Shown piece after piece: positions 53,297 through 61,693 of a stretch of DNA of 64,000 nucleotides. The notes below the pieces were generated by a model. That model saw only the letters and a program-made list of their open reading frames with translations. It searched no databases and had not been told where the DNA came from. Source of the DNA: an uncultured Lachnospiraceae bacterium (GTDB taxonomy: Bacteria; Bacillota; Clostridia; Lachnospirales; Lachnospiraceae); NCBI GenBank assembly GCA_905233695.1, contig CAJODN010000016.1, positions 53,991 to 117,990 of the forward strand, given 5' to 3'. The position numbers and the translations under genes are program-made. Each line of letters opens with the position of its first letter. The stretch's first letter is position 1.

Positions 53297-54466
53297 CTAT
53301 AATCCTTTAACGTTAATCTTAGAGGCTTTAATTATATCTCTTACCTTAGTTAATTCATTGCCTCTCTTGGTGTAAATTGTAGGAAGTTCTCTCGACAGGA
53401 AAAGTGCCGGCGCTTCCGTAACGGAGTAAGCACCGCATCTGTCGAAGCAAAGTACATCACCAACGCTTAGTTCCGGAAGAGTAACTTCTCTTACAAGAAC
53501 ATCTGCTACGGTACATAAACTACCGCATATACAATAGTCCACATCCTTGCTGTTTGCTCTTACACTTCCCTTATTCTGAATGAGTTCCTCGACTGAATAT
53601 TTATAACCATTATTGATTACGCTGATCGGCGGAATCTCCATAGCCATCTTCTGTCCATAGTAATTGACGTGATGAATACCGCCGTCCACAAGAAGATACT
53701 CCGTATCCATACTGCTTTTTGTATCAACTACCTTCGTGAAGAAAGATCCTGAAGTTGCAGCAAGAAATCTACCCATCTCAATTCCAAGCGGGTGCTTCTT
53801 CGCGAATTTATTAAGAACAACGGCAGCTTCCTTAAGATGCTCCATCTCAAGCTCATCATTATTCTGCTTGAAATACTCGACGCAAAGTCCGGGACCGTAT
53901 TCAATAAACGAAGGCTCGTAGTCACACTTATGCTTAAGACCTGTAAGCGCCTTCTCAATCTTCTCAATATCCTTAAGAATCTTCTTAAGGTTCTTCTGTG
54001 TTCCCGAATAGAAATGAAGACCGATTATATCGAGATTACTGAAGTACTCATCGCGATTCGCAATAATATATTCGATATCATCGTAAGACATTCCGAATTG
54101 ATTACCGCTTGTTAATCGGAGAATTGCCTTCACATTAACATTTTCCTGCTGAATAAGCGCAGCATGACGAAGGCTCTCACAGGTTATAATATCAACGCCG
54201 TATTCGAGAGCAATATGAACATCCTCCTCTTCCTTAACAACACCGGAATAGATAATCCTTTCTCCCGGAATATTAAGCTCTTTACATATCTCAAGCTCTC
54301 CCGGCGAACATACTTCCACATGGTCTATTGCATCCGGAAGTCCGCCTAAGAGGAAGGGATTAGCCTTAATTGAATATGTGAGAGGCATGCCCGGAAGCTC
54401 CTCTTTTATAGCCAAGGCTCTCTTTTCAAATTCATCAAAGTCAAATACGTAACAAGGTGTACTCAT
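53297..54466 (-). CDS. Fold-type III PLP decarboxylase in a carrier-protein cassette
   Basis: A 389-residue member of the ornithine/diaminopimelate decarboxylase superfamily. It has the PLP lysine in TYSIKANPFLL, the phosphate loop EYGPGLCVEYFK, EMGRFLAATSGSFF, the catalytic Cys in CICGSLCTVADVLV and DRCGAYSVTEAPAL. It differs from lysA in this window and lies between carrier protein and MBOAT. A described relative, BtrK of the butirosin pathway, decarboxylates glutamate tethered to a carrier protein. That precedent suggests a similar tethered reaction here, though a free amino acid substrate is equally possible. Confidence 0.85.
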   Translation of the reverse strand: MSTPCYVFDFDEFEKRALAIKEELPGMPLTYSIKANPFLLGGLPDAIDHVEVCSPGELEICKELNIPGERIIYSGVVKEEEDVHIALEYGVDIITCESLRHAALIQQENVNVKAILRLTSGNQFGMSYDDIEYIIANRDEYFSNLDIIGLHFYSGTQKNLKKILKDIEKIEKALTGLKHKCDYEPSFIEYGPGLCVEYFKQNNDELEMEHLKEAAVVLNKFAKKHPLGIEMGRFLAATSGSFFTKVVDTKSSMDTEYLLVDGGIHHVNYYGQKMAMEIPPISVINNGYKYSVEELIQNKGSVRANSKDVDYCICGSLCTVADVLVREVTLPELSVGDVLCFDRCGAYSVTEAPALFLSRELPTIYTKRGNELTKVRDIIKASKINVKGL

Positions 54467-54517
54467 AATGTCTCCATTTCATAATATGTCCCATTAATCG
54501 GACACATCCAACACTTC

Positions 54518-54757
54518 TTATTCGTCCATCAGCTTAGTAACAAGCTCAGTCATAGCGTCAACGGAATTAAAGTTCTCGGGAACTAAGTCCTTAGGTCTTA
54601 TTGTGATATCGAACTCATCTGAAAGCTCGGATACGAGTGATACGATATCGAATGACTCTAATACATTTCCATCAACAAGAGATGTCTCCGACTCGAAGTC
54701 AACATCAGGTCTGATGTCTTCTAAGATCTCAATAATAGTTTCTTTTGTGCTTGCCAT
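54518..54757 (-). CDS. Acyl/aminoacyl carrier protein (DltC-like)
   Basis: A 79-residue acidic four-helix carrier. The phosphopantetheine serine lies in NVLESFDIVSLVSEL near residue 36; the usual DSF/DSL motif reads ESF. GGAGG lies before the ATG. It is 3 nt downstream of the adenylating enzyme and 52 nt upstream of the decarboxylase. Confidence 0.9.
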   Translation of the reverse strand: MASTKETIIEILEDIRPDVDFESETSLVDGNVLESFDIVSLVSELSDEFDITIRPKDLVPENFNSVDAMTELVTKLMDE

Positions 54758-54759
54758 AA

Positions 54760-56367
54760 TTACATTACCTCCAATCCTTTTACATCAATCTTACCGTTGG
54801 GAAGCTTCGGCAGCTCCTCTAACTTCTTAATCTTACGCGGTACCATGAAGCCCGGAATTAATTCTCTAAGTGCAATTGAGATATCCTTCTTATTAGCTTC
54901 TCCCGAATAATATAGTATAAGGCTCTCTTTTTCCTTCTTGTAAATGCAACAGCTCTCGCTGACATCTTCTAAGGAATTGGCCGCGTATTCAATCTCATCA
55001 AGCTCGACTCTGTGTCCCATATGCTTAATCTGTCTGTCGAGACGACCGTGGAATTCGAATAATCCGTTCTTAATTGAACCGATATCACCGGTCTTATATA
55101 TTCTCTTCGTTGTACCGTCACTTAAAGTCCGATTAACGAAGCTGTCATTCGTTCTCTCTTCGTCGTTAATGTATTCAATCGCAAGGGAAATGCCTGATAC
55201 ACAGATCTGACCCTTCGCATTTTCACCCTCAATAAGCTTGCTGTCATCGTCAACATCTGTAAGAAATACGTCGTAACCTTCGTAGGGAACTCCGATGGGA
55301 AGAATCTCATCGTCGGTAACGCGGTGGTCAACTACGTAGTATGTACAGCTTGCTGTAGCTTCCGTAGGACCGTACTGGTTAACAAATAAGGCATCGGGCA
55401 AATTCTCCTGCCATACCTTAAGCGCACTGCAAGGCATTACGGAACCGGAGAAACAAATCTTACGAAGAGTATTAAGCTTTACTTCTTCAAATGCTCCGAG
55501 ACTTAAAGGAACGGTAAGTGCCGATACACTCCAGCCTATTGCCGTAACACCGTTATCATTAAGGTAAGTGAAAAGCTCGTTCGGATCCATAAAATATTTC
55601 TTGGGAATGATAAACGAACTTGCACCGAACTTAAGAGGCAGATAAATATCACGAATAGCCGCAATATAATCAAGTGGCGACTGGTTACCGAATCTGTCGC
55701 TCTCTTCTATCTTCATGACCTTGCTGTATGCATTAATGTAATTAATAAGGGATTCCTGACTCGTTGATACGCCCTTCGGTCTTCCTGAAGAACCGGATGT
55801 GTGAATAATGTAAAGCGCATCGCTCGGCTTATAATCTGCTCTGATCTTACCGAGTAAATCCTCATTAACGAGTTCATCCGTAAGATTCTTCTCTACTGTT
55901 GCAGTGTCGTACCTGCCGTCCTCGAACTTCGAAATAGTTCTATCTTCAAAGTCAACTACTATTACTTTAAATGCTTTTCCTTCGTATTCCTTATCTATGA
56001 ACTTAACGAAACCTTCGTAACTTTTCTTATCTGTTAAAATAACCGTCGGCTTAAGATTATCAAGTATCTTCTTAATCCTGCTATATGGAAGTGCCATATC
56101 AATCGGTGCATAAGCACGATTGTTATACACGCATGACATAAAAAGAATCGGCGTTGTTGCGGCTCTTTCAGAGAAAACAGCTATAGGTGTCTTCACATCG
56201 GCATCACTTGAATCACCGGCTATGAATGAACCTATCATCTCCGCTTTGCTTAATACATCTGAAAATGTGACTTCCGTCTTTTTACCTGTATCGTCTTCAC
56301 TTGTAAATGCGACCTTGTCCGGAAGTCTCTTAGCGCTTTCATAAAGCCACTCTAACACATTGTTCAT
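54760..56367 (-). CDS. Amino acid-adenylating ligase (DltA-like)
   Basis: A 535-residue ANL-family enzyme with stand-alone A-domain organisation. Core motifs are IIHTSGSSGRPKGVS (A3), NQYGPTEATASCTYY (A5), YKTGDIGSIKNGLFEFHGRL and DRQIKHMGHRVELDEIE (A7-A8), and the catalytic Lys in LPNGKIDVKGL (A10). The start MNNVLEWLYESAK has AAAGGAA upstream, 17 codons inside the track ORF. It should load an amino acid as a thioester on the adjacent carrier. The A4 pocket region (NQSPLDYIAAIRDIY) differs from the FDLSV type of classical DltA, so D-alanine need not be the substrate. Confidence 0.87.
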   Translation of the reverse strand: MNNVLEWLYESAKRLPDKVAFTSEDDTGKKTEVTFSDVLSKAEMIGSFIAGDSSDADVKTPIAVFSERAATTPILFMSCVYNNRAYAPIDMALPYSRIKKILDNLKPTVILTDKKSYEGFVKFIDKEYEGKAFKVIVVDFEDRTISKFEDGRYDTATVEKNLTDELVNEDLLGKIRADYKPSDALYIIHTSGSSGRPKGVSTSQESLINYINAYSKVMKIEESDRFGNQSPLDYIAAIRDIYLPLKFGASSFIIPKKYFMDPNELFTYLNDNGVTAIGWSVSALTVPLSLGAFEEVKLNTLRKICFSGSVMPCSALKVWQENLPDALFVNQYGPTEATASCTYYVVDHRVTDDEILPIGVPYEGYDVFLTDVDDDSKLIEGENAKGQICVSGISLAIEYINDEERTNDSFVNRTLSDGTTKRIYKTGDIGSIKNGLFEFHGRLDRQIKHMGHRVELDEIEYAANSLEDVSESCCIYKKEKESLILYYSGEANKKDISIALRELIPGFMVPRKIKKLEELPKLPNGKIDVKGLEVM

Positions 56368-56399
56368 TGATAATTCCTTTCCGAAACGGTTAATCCAAT

Positions 56400-57512
56400 C
56401 TATCTCACCATAAACCACTCTGGTAAGTATACACTTAATTCATAATAATATGTTCCTAAATTATCGGAAATATCGGCCTCTGCTCTGTTCAAAATGTCAT
56501 TAGTATTGTCCACAGCCTTCTGCCAGTTCTCCTTTGTCTCGGCCGAATGCTCACCTACAATGTCGTAATTACTTACAAGATAGTTACCGAAATAGTTCGT
56601 GAACTTCCTGGCTCCTCTTACGTTGAAGTGCTCGTCGTTATAGTAATCCTCTATCTTAACAATTCCCGCTTCATCCTTGGAATAACTAAAGTCCACGAAC
56701 TTATATCCGTGGGAAGAAGCCATATCCGTAAGCTCAGCCACAAGCTCGGGCTCAGTATCTTTGTTCTGATGTGGAAAACGCACGAACAATACATTGGTAA
56801 GGCCTTCAGACTTACAGTATTCCATAAGATCCGTGAATATTCCCTTACTCTTGTCGGTAAAATAATTATGCTTAACTTCGTCGGCATCTTTTGTAGACGC
56901 AGTCTTGGCAAATGTGGCATATCCCTTTAAGTTGGAACGTGGTTCAACAAGCATACCTATCCTGGTATAAAGGGTTGCGAAGCTTTTCCCGGGGTCCTGC
57001 CAATTGTTATGATATACATCTAAGAAATGTGAAAGTTTAAAGTCATCCTTATTCTCATCTGCTACTGCATATTCAATAGCTTCCGCTCTATTCTCCTTGC
57101 CGTCGATATTATCCAGATATCCGTGAAGGTTACCTTGACGATCATAATAATAATCCTTCTGAAGGAGACCGTTCATCTCGAATACCACAAGCTTGGGCTT
57201 CTGGGCGCTTAGTACCTCTTTAAGCATTGACTGATAGAGGCTTCCGGGAACACCGGACACACCGTAGGAATATGACGTGTAGCCGTACTGCTCATATGCC
57301 AAGGGTGCGCAGTAGTTAGCGTACGCCTCGCTTGCCCCGATAACCACCACATCAAGGGTGTCCTTTTCCTTGTAAATGCCCTGAAGAGACGCCACATTTA
57401 CGGGCTCTGTCATCTTAAGGAACATACAAAGCGCCAGGAACACTAAAATAAGGGCGGCTGAAAATCCCAGACACCCTAAAATAGTTTTTGATTTCTTATG
57501 ACCATCCGACAT
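56400..57512 (-). CDS. SGNH/DltD-type membrane-anchored hydrolase-like protein
   Basis: A 370-residue protein with an N-terminal span (GFSAALILVFLALCMFLKM) and an extracellular SGNH domain. The nucleophile Ser is in VVVIGASEAYANYCAP, and the Asp-His pair is in DEHFNVRGARKFTNYF. Such proteins partner MBOAT acyltransferases in teichoic acid alanylation (DltD) or polymer acetylation (AlgJ/AlgX). The ATG used is 1 nt after the nadA stop and has GAGG upstream, four codons inside the track ORF. It is the first gene of the cassette. Confidence 0.82.
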   Translation of the reverse strand: MSDGHKKSKTILGCLGFSAALILVFLALCMFLKMTEPVNVASLQGIYKEKDTLDVVVIGASEAYANYCAPLAYEQYGYTSYSYGVSGVPGSLYQSMLKEVLSAQKPKLVVFEMNGLLQKDYYYDRQGNLHGYLDNIDGKENRAEAIEYAVADENKDDFKLSHFLDVYHNNWQDPGKSFATLYTRIGMLVEPRSNLKGYATFAKTASTKDADEVKHNYFTDKSKGIFTDLMEYCKSEGLTNVLFVRFPHQNKDTEPELVAELTDMASSHGYKFVDFSYSKDEAGIVKIEDYYNDEHFNVRGARKFTNYFGNYLVSNYDIVGEHSAETKENWQKAVDNTNDILNRAEADISDNLGTYYYELSVYLPEWFMVR

Positions 57513-57513
57513 A

Positions 57514-58425
57514 CTATCCCTCAATCATTCTGTTAATACATTTCGACGCGCCGTCGATTATTTCTTTATCAAGAATAATCTCCTCACCGCCTACTCCTCT
57601 AAGAGTATTGTAAATGTCAAATAACGACGTTACTCTCATATTATCACAAGATAGATTGACAGATAGTGGATAAAACATTTTATCCGGGCAGTCATATTGT
57701 AAATGTTCCACAATACTATTCTCTGTTCCGATAATAAATTCCTTATTATCCGATTCCCTGGCATAATCCATAATAGCTGTTGTGGCACCGACAAAATCGG
57801 CCTCCTTGGTGACTTCCGGATGGCACTCCGGGTGAACTAAGAAAAGCGCATCAGGGTGAGCCTTCTTGGCGTTACATACATCTTCGTAGGTTGCTCTCTG
57901 ATGGTAGGGGCAACCGCCGTCAAAGTATATAAACTTCTTATCCGGAAGATCTTTCTCAACGTATGCACCTAGATTGGGGTCGGGGATAAATATTATAGTA
58001 TCTTCTTTAATACCTTTCATAAGACGTCTTGCAGACGAACTTGTAACACATAAGTCACACTCCGTCTTAAGTTCAGATGTCGTATTAATGTAACATACAA
58101 CGGCAGAACCGGGATTTTCTTCTTTAAGCTTTCTTACATCCTCTACAGACATTTGTTCTGCCATGGGACAGCCTGCTACAGGATTAGGAAGATACACCTT
58201 CTTCTCGGGAGATAAGACTTTACATGTCTCAGCCATAAAACGAACACCGCACATAATGATGCTTGAATTATCAGCATCTCTTCCTTGTACACTGAGTCCA
58301 AAAGAATCGCCGATATAGTCGGCGACTTCGAAAATGCTTTGGTCTTGATATGCATGGGCTAGGATGCATACGTCCTTTTCCTTCTTTAACCTGATAATCT
58401 CTTCTTGAACTTCCTTTACTGTCAT
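57514..58425 (-). CDS. nadA: Quinolinate synthase
   Basis: A 4Fe-4S enzyme joining iminoaspartate and dihydroxyacetone phosphate to quinolinate in NAD synthesis. The 303 residues contain CILAHAYQDQSIFEVADYIG, cluster Cys in IIMCGVRFMAE, LPNPVAGCPMAEQMS and VHPECHPEVTKEAD. It is downstream of nadC, separated by a family 1 hairpin, and abuts the SGNH gene of the next cassette by 1 nt. Confidence 0.95.
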   Translation of the reverse strand: MTVKEVQEEIIRLKKEKDVCILAHAYQDQSIFEVADYIGDSFGLSVQGRDADNSSIIMCGVRFMAETCKVLSPEKKVYLPNPVAGCPMAEQMSVEDVRKLKEENPGSAVVCYINTTSELKTECDLCVTSSSARRLMKGIKEDTIIFIPDPNLGAYVEKDLPDKKFIYFDGGCPYHQRATYEDVCNAKKAHPDALFLVHPECHPEVTKEADFVGATTAIMDYARESDNKEFIIGTENSIVEHLQYDCPDKMFYPLSVNLSCDNMRVTSLFDIYNTLRGVGGEEIILDKEIIDGASKCINRMIEG

Positions 58426-58459
58426 AGTTTTATTTCCTTCCTAATATACTCTCATTCTT

Positions 58460-58560
58460 GCATCTTCGGACCGAGTACCTGCACGCTCATGACGAAATGT
58501 CGTATGCGCACCCCGAATGGGGTGTGCCGGTAACTTAGCAGGTCTCGGCTCCTCAGATGC
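58460..58560 (-). repeat. Hairpin element family 1, copy G (branched form, nadC-nadA gap)
   Basis: Arms GCATCT/AGATGC, CCGAG-TA-CCTGC / GCAGG-T-CTCGG. Inside are GAC-gaaat-GTC and GCGCACCCC-gaat-GGGGTGTGC. Compared with copy F it keeps all pairings while changing A-T to G-C or G-T at four stem positions. Confidence 0.85.
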
Positions 58561-58570
58561 TTGCTATATC

Positions 58571-59422
58571 CTAGATTGGTTGCATATTCTTCATAGAAAT
58601 GTCCATAATAGGGGCTGAGTGGGTGAGAGCACCGCTTGATATGTAGTCGACTCCGATATCCTTTAGCTTGTCGATATTCTCCTTAGTTACATTGCCGGAG
58701 CACTCTGTCTCGGCGCGACCGTCGATTATCTCAATTGCCTTCTTCATAGTGTCGATATCCATATTGTCAAGCATTATGATATGGGCGCCGGCTTCCACCG
58801 CTTCCTTAACCTGTTCAAGCGTCTCCGTCTCGACCTCAATTTTCCTTACAAACGGCGCATACTCCTTAGCCATCTTGACAGCTTTGGTGATTGAGCCTGC
58901 AGCACCGATGTGGTTATCCTTAAGCATTACACCGTCTGACAGATTATACCTGTGATTACAGCCACCACCGATTCTTACAGCGTATTTCTCGAATATTCTT
59001 GCGTTGGGAGTGGTCTTCCTTGTATCGAGAAGGGTTGTCTTACTTCCTTCAAGAAGAGACGCTACCTGATTCGTATAAGTGGCTATTCCGCTCATTCTCT
59101 GGAGATAGTTAAGGGCAACTCGCTCTCCCGAGAGAAGAACTCTTATATCGCCTGTTACAGTGGCAAGAAGCTGACCATTCTTAACCTTATCGCCGTCTTT
59201 TACCTTATAATCAATCTCGGTATTCTCGTCAAGCAGCTCGAATACTCTTCCGTAAATGTCAAGTCCGGCGATAATGCCGTCTTCCTTACATATTAAGTCG
59301 ACCTTGCCCTTCTTATATTCGGGCATAACCGCATTGGTCGACACATCCTCACTTGTAATATCTTCTTCAAGTGCCATAAGTAAATATTTATCGGCATTAA
59401 GCTTCATTGTTATGTTATCCAT
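58571..59422 (-). CDS. nadC: Nicotinate-nucleotide diphosphorylase (carboxylating)
   Basis: Converts quinolinate and PRPP to nicotinate mononucleotide. The 283 residues contain LNYLQRMSGIATYTNQVASL, TRKTTPNARIFEKYAV and RIGGGCNHRYNLSDGVMLKDNHI (residues of the active site), and VETETLEQVKEAVEAG. It lies 12 nt after nadB in nadB-nadC-nadA order. Confidence 0.96.
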   Translation of the reverse strand: MDNITMKLNADKYLLMALEEDITSEDVSTNAVMPEYKKGKVDLICKEDGIIAGLDIYGRVFELLDENTEIDYKVKDGDKVKNGQLLATVTGDIRVLLSGERVALNYLQRMSGIATYTNQVASLLEGSKTTLLDTRKTTPNARIFEKYAVRIGGGCNHRYNLSDGVMLKDNHIGAAGSITKAVKMAKEYAPFVRKIEVETETLEQVKEAVEAGAHIIMLDNMDIDTMKKAIEIIDGRAETECSGNVTKENIDKLKDIGVDYISSGALTHSAPIMDISMKNMQPI

Positions 59423-59434
59423 GGGTTCCTCTCT

Positions 59435-60709
59435 TTACTGTCCGGACTCAATCTTCTTTCTTGCAATACTCTTGTATTCTTCGAAGAGTTCATCCAAATC
59501 TTTATATTTCTCATAATCAACAAAATAACTGTCGAGACCGGTATCGCCTCTTTCGGTAATACTCTTCGACGCACGCTCCGCGAATACAAGAGCTTCCAGA
59601 AGAGAATTACTTGCAAGCCTGTTCTTGCCGTGCACACCGTTACAAGCGGCTTCGCCCACGACAAAGAGGCCGTGCATAGTCGACTCACTGTTTAAATCCA
59701 CCTTGATACCGCCCATATGATAATGCTGAGCGGGCACAACGGGAATGGGCTCATACAGTACGTCGTAGCCTTCCTTTTTACACCTCTCATATATATTGGG
59801 GAAATGATTGAGAATTGTCTGCTTACCGAGAGGTCTCATATCTTCAAGGACGTAGTTGGTTCCGTCCTTTTTCATCTGAGCCCAGATAGCTTCGCTTACC
59901 ACATCGCGGGGTTGAAGCTCGTCGGTAAATCTCTCGCCGTTTTTATCAAGAAGAACGGCCCCTTCACCGCGTACCGATTCGGATATCAGGAATCTTCTTC
60001 CCCGTTCCTTCGTAAATAAAGTAGTAGGGTGAATCTGTACGTAATTAAGATTGGATACTTCAATACCATGCTTAATTGCAATAGCGAGAGCATCACCTGT
60101 TATATGTGCGAAATTGGTGGAATTCCTGTAAAGACCGCCGATACCTCCGCAAGCTAAAACGACATCATTCGCTTCAATAACGAATAGTTCCTTATCTTCA
60201 TCTGTAACGACAATTCCGCCACAGACGTTATTGTCGACTATGATATCGACCATTGTTGTGAATTCGTGGATTGTGACGTTTTTCTTCTCCTTGACACGCT
60301 TAAGAAGTGTGGATGTAATCTCACGACCGGTCTCGTCTTCGTGAAAAAGGATGCGAGGCTGGGAATGGGCTCCCTCCTTCGTAAATGACAGGTTGCCTTC
60401 TTTATCCTTCTCGAAATCAACACCGTAGGCGATAAGCTTATCGATGATATCCTTTGATGAACGAATCATGACGTCAACAGCGCCCTCGTCGTTCTCGAAG
60501 TGGCCTGCCTTCATGGTGTCTTCGAAGTAGTCATCATAGTCTTCTTCGCCTCGAAGCATAGAAATACCGCCCTGAGCCAGGATGGAGTCCGACTCATCGG
60601 CTTTTCTTTTGGTCACCATATGAATGTTAACATCATCGGGAAAACTTAATGCTGAAAACAGACCTGCCGCCCCTGTACCTACAATTACAACATCACATTT
60701 TAGATTCAT
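59435..60709 (-). CDS. nadB: L-aspartate oxidase
   Basis: A FAD enzyme oxidising aspartate to iminoaspartate for NAD synthesis. The 424 residues have the Rossmann motif VVIVGTGAAGLFSAL. Substrate-site sequences EGAHSQPRILFHEDETGREI, YVQIHPTTLFT and GEAACNGVHGKNRLASNSLL follow. It is shorter than E. coli NadB (540), lacking most of the C-terminal helical domain, as in other short Firmicute forms. It is the first gene of the nad unit. Confidence 0.93.
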   Translation of the reverse strand: MNLKCDVVIVGTGAAGLFSALSFPDDVNIHMVTKRKADESDSILAQGGISMLRGEEDYDDYFEDTMKAGHFENDEGAVDVMIRSSKDIIDKLIAYGVDFEKDKEGNLSFTKEGAHSQPRILFHEDETGREITSTLLKRVKEKKNVTIHEFTTMVDIIVDNNVCGGIVVTDEDKELFVIEANDVVLACGGIGGLYRNSTNFAHITGDALAIAIKHGIEVSNLNYVQIHPTTLFTKERGRRFLISESVRGEGAVLLDKNGERFTDELQPRDVVSEAIWAQMKKDGTNYVLEDMRPLGKQTILNHFPNIYERCKKEGYDVLYEPIPVVPAQHYHMGGIKVDLNSESTMHGLFVVGEAACNGVHGKNRLASNSLLEALVFAERASKSITERGDTGLDSYFVDYEKYKDLDELFEEYKSIARKKIESGQ

Positions 60710-60749
60710 AAAAAAATACCTTCGTTAGAAATACATCATATCAAAGTAA

Positions 60750-60778
60750 AGTCTATACCATAACGACTTAGATGTCAA
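60750..60778 (-). promoter_or_regulatory. Promoter of nadBCA
   Basis: Minus-strand TTGACA, a 17-bp spacer and TAGACT, about 35 nt before nadB. Confidence 0.5.
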
Positions 60779-60784
60779 AGGGAA

Positions 60785-61681
60785 CTAGGAATAACGCAAT
60801 ACTATATTTTTTACCGACATCAGGTAGCTGTCGCCGAAAAGGTTGTAATGGTTTAGGTAGTGGTACAGGTTATAGATGTCCTTTCTGTCTGCGAAGCCTT
60901 CCTGCCTCGGTATCTTGCTTTGATAGTTCTCGTAGAAGAGTCGCGGGAACGGCTTGAACATTTCCGTCATGGCAATATCAGCTTCATAGTGACCTACGTA
61001 TACAGCCGGGTCGATAAGTACTACGCCACTATTCCTGTCATAGATGTGGTTGCCACCCCACATATCACCGTGAAGAAGTGACGGGTGTTCCGGCTCTACA
61101 AGAAGGTCGTCGAGCCTATCAAGTAATTTGTACACATCTTTCATGATGGGGGTAAGACCTTTTTGCGCCATTCGAATCTGCGGTTCAAGTCTGCACTCTC
61201 TGAAGAAATCAATCCAACTGTCTTTCGGTGTGTTAATCTGCTTGGTTGCACCGATGAAATTGTCGCTTACAAAACCGTATTTCCCACCTTCCACGAACTC
61301 GCTTGCGTCGGCAAGGTGCATATTGGCAAGACACTGTCCGAACACACCTTGGGCTCTCTTATTCTCGGCTCCTGTCTCAATTAATTCCATCATAAGAAAT
61401 GACATATTAAGCTTCTTGTCTGTTCCCTTACAATAAAGCTCGGGCGTTTTGACCGTATTGGTCTTCGCCATTGCAGCAAGCCCTACCTCTTCTGCATCGA
61501 AGAATGCAGAGTTCCTTATGGAATTACATTTCAAAAACACGCTCTTACCGTTAGTAAGTTCCACTACCTTCGTGGAATTAATATCGGATGGGAGCATACG
61601 AGTGTTTCTTCCAAGCCTGACATCATCTCCAAAGCATCCCCTAATCGCTTTATCTAAAGAATCATATGAATTAATTGCCAT
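60785..61681 (-). CDS. Fructosamine kinase family protein
   Basis: A 298-residue kinase of the fructosamine-3-kinase/APH fold, which phosphorylates ketoamines in glycated proteins or amino acids. The catalytic loop is LLHGDMWGGNHIY, and the Mg site is LIDPAVYVGHYEADIAM. The nucleotide-binding beta hairpin carries KSVFLKCNS. It is transcribed after the PilZ gene (12 nt away). Physiological substrates in bacteria are mostly unknown. Confidence 0.87.
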   Translation of the reverse strand: MAINSYDSLDKAIRGCFGDDVRLGRNTRMLPSDINSTKVVELTNGKSVFLKCNSIRNSAFFDAEEVGLAAMAKTNTVKTPELYCKGTDKKLNMSFLMMELIETGAENKRAQGVFGQCLANMHLADASEFVEGGKYGFVSDNFIGATKQINTPKDSWIDFFRECRLEPQIRMAQKGLTPIMKDVYKLLDRLDDLLVEPEHPSLLHGDMWGGNHIYDRNSGVVLIDPAVYVGHYEADIAMTEMFKPFPRLFYENYQSKIPRQEGFADRKDIYNLYHYLNHYNLFGDSYLMSVKNIVLRYS

Positions 61682-61693
61682 TACGACTTCCCC

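Noticed and set aside
51716-57512. Plain D-alanylation (dlt) operon
   Set aside because: The decarboxylase, the AlgI-length MBOAT and a divergent A4 pocket make a simple dltABCD assignment unsafe, so gene symbols were left empty.
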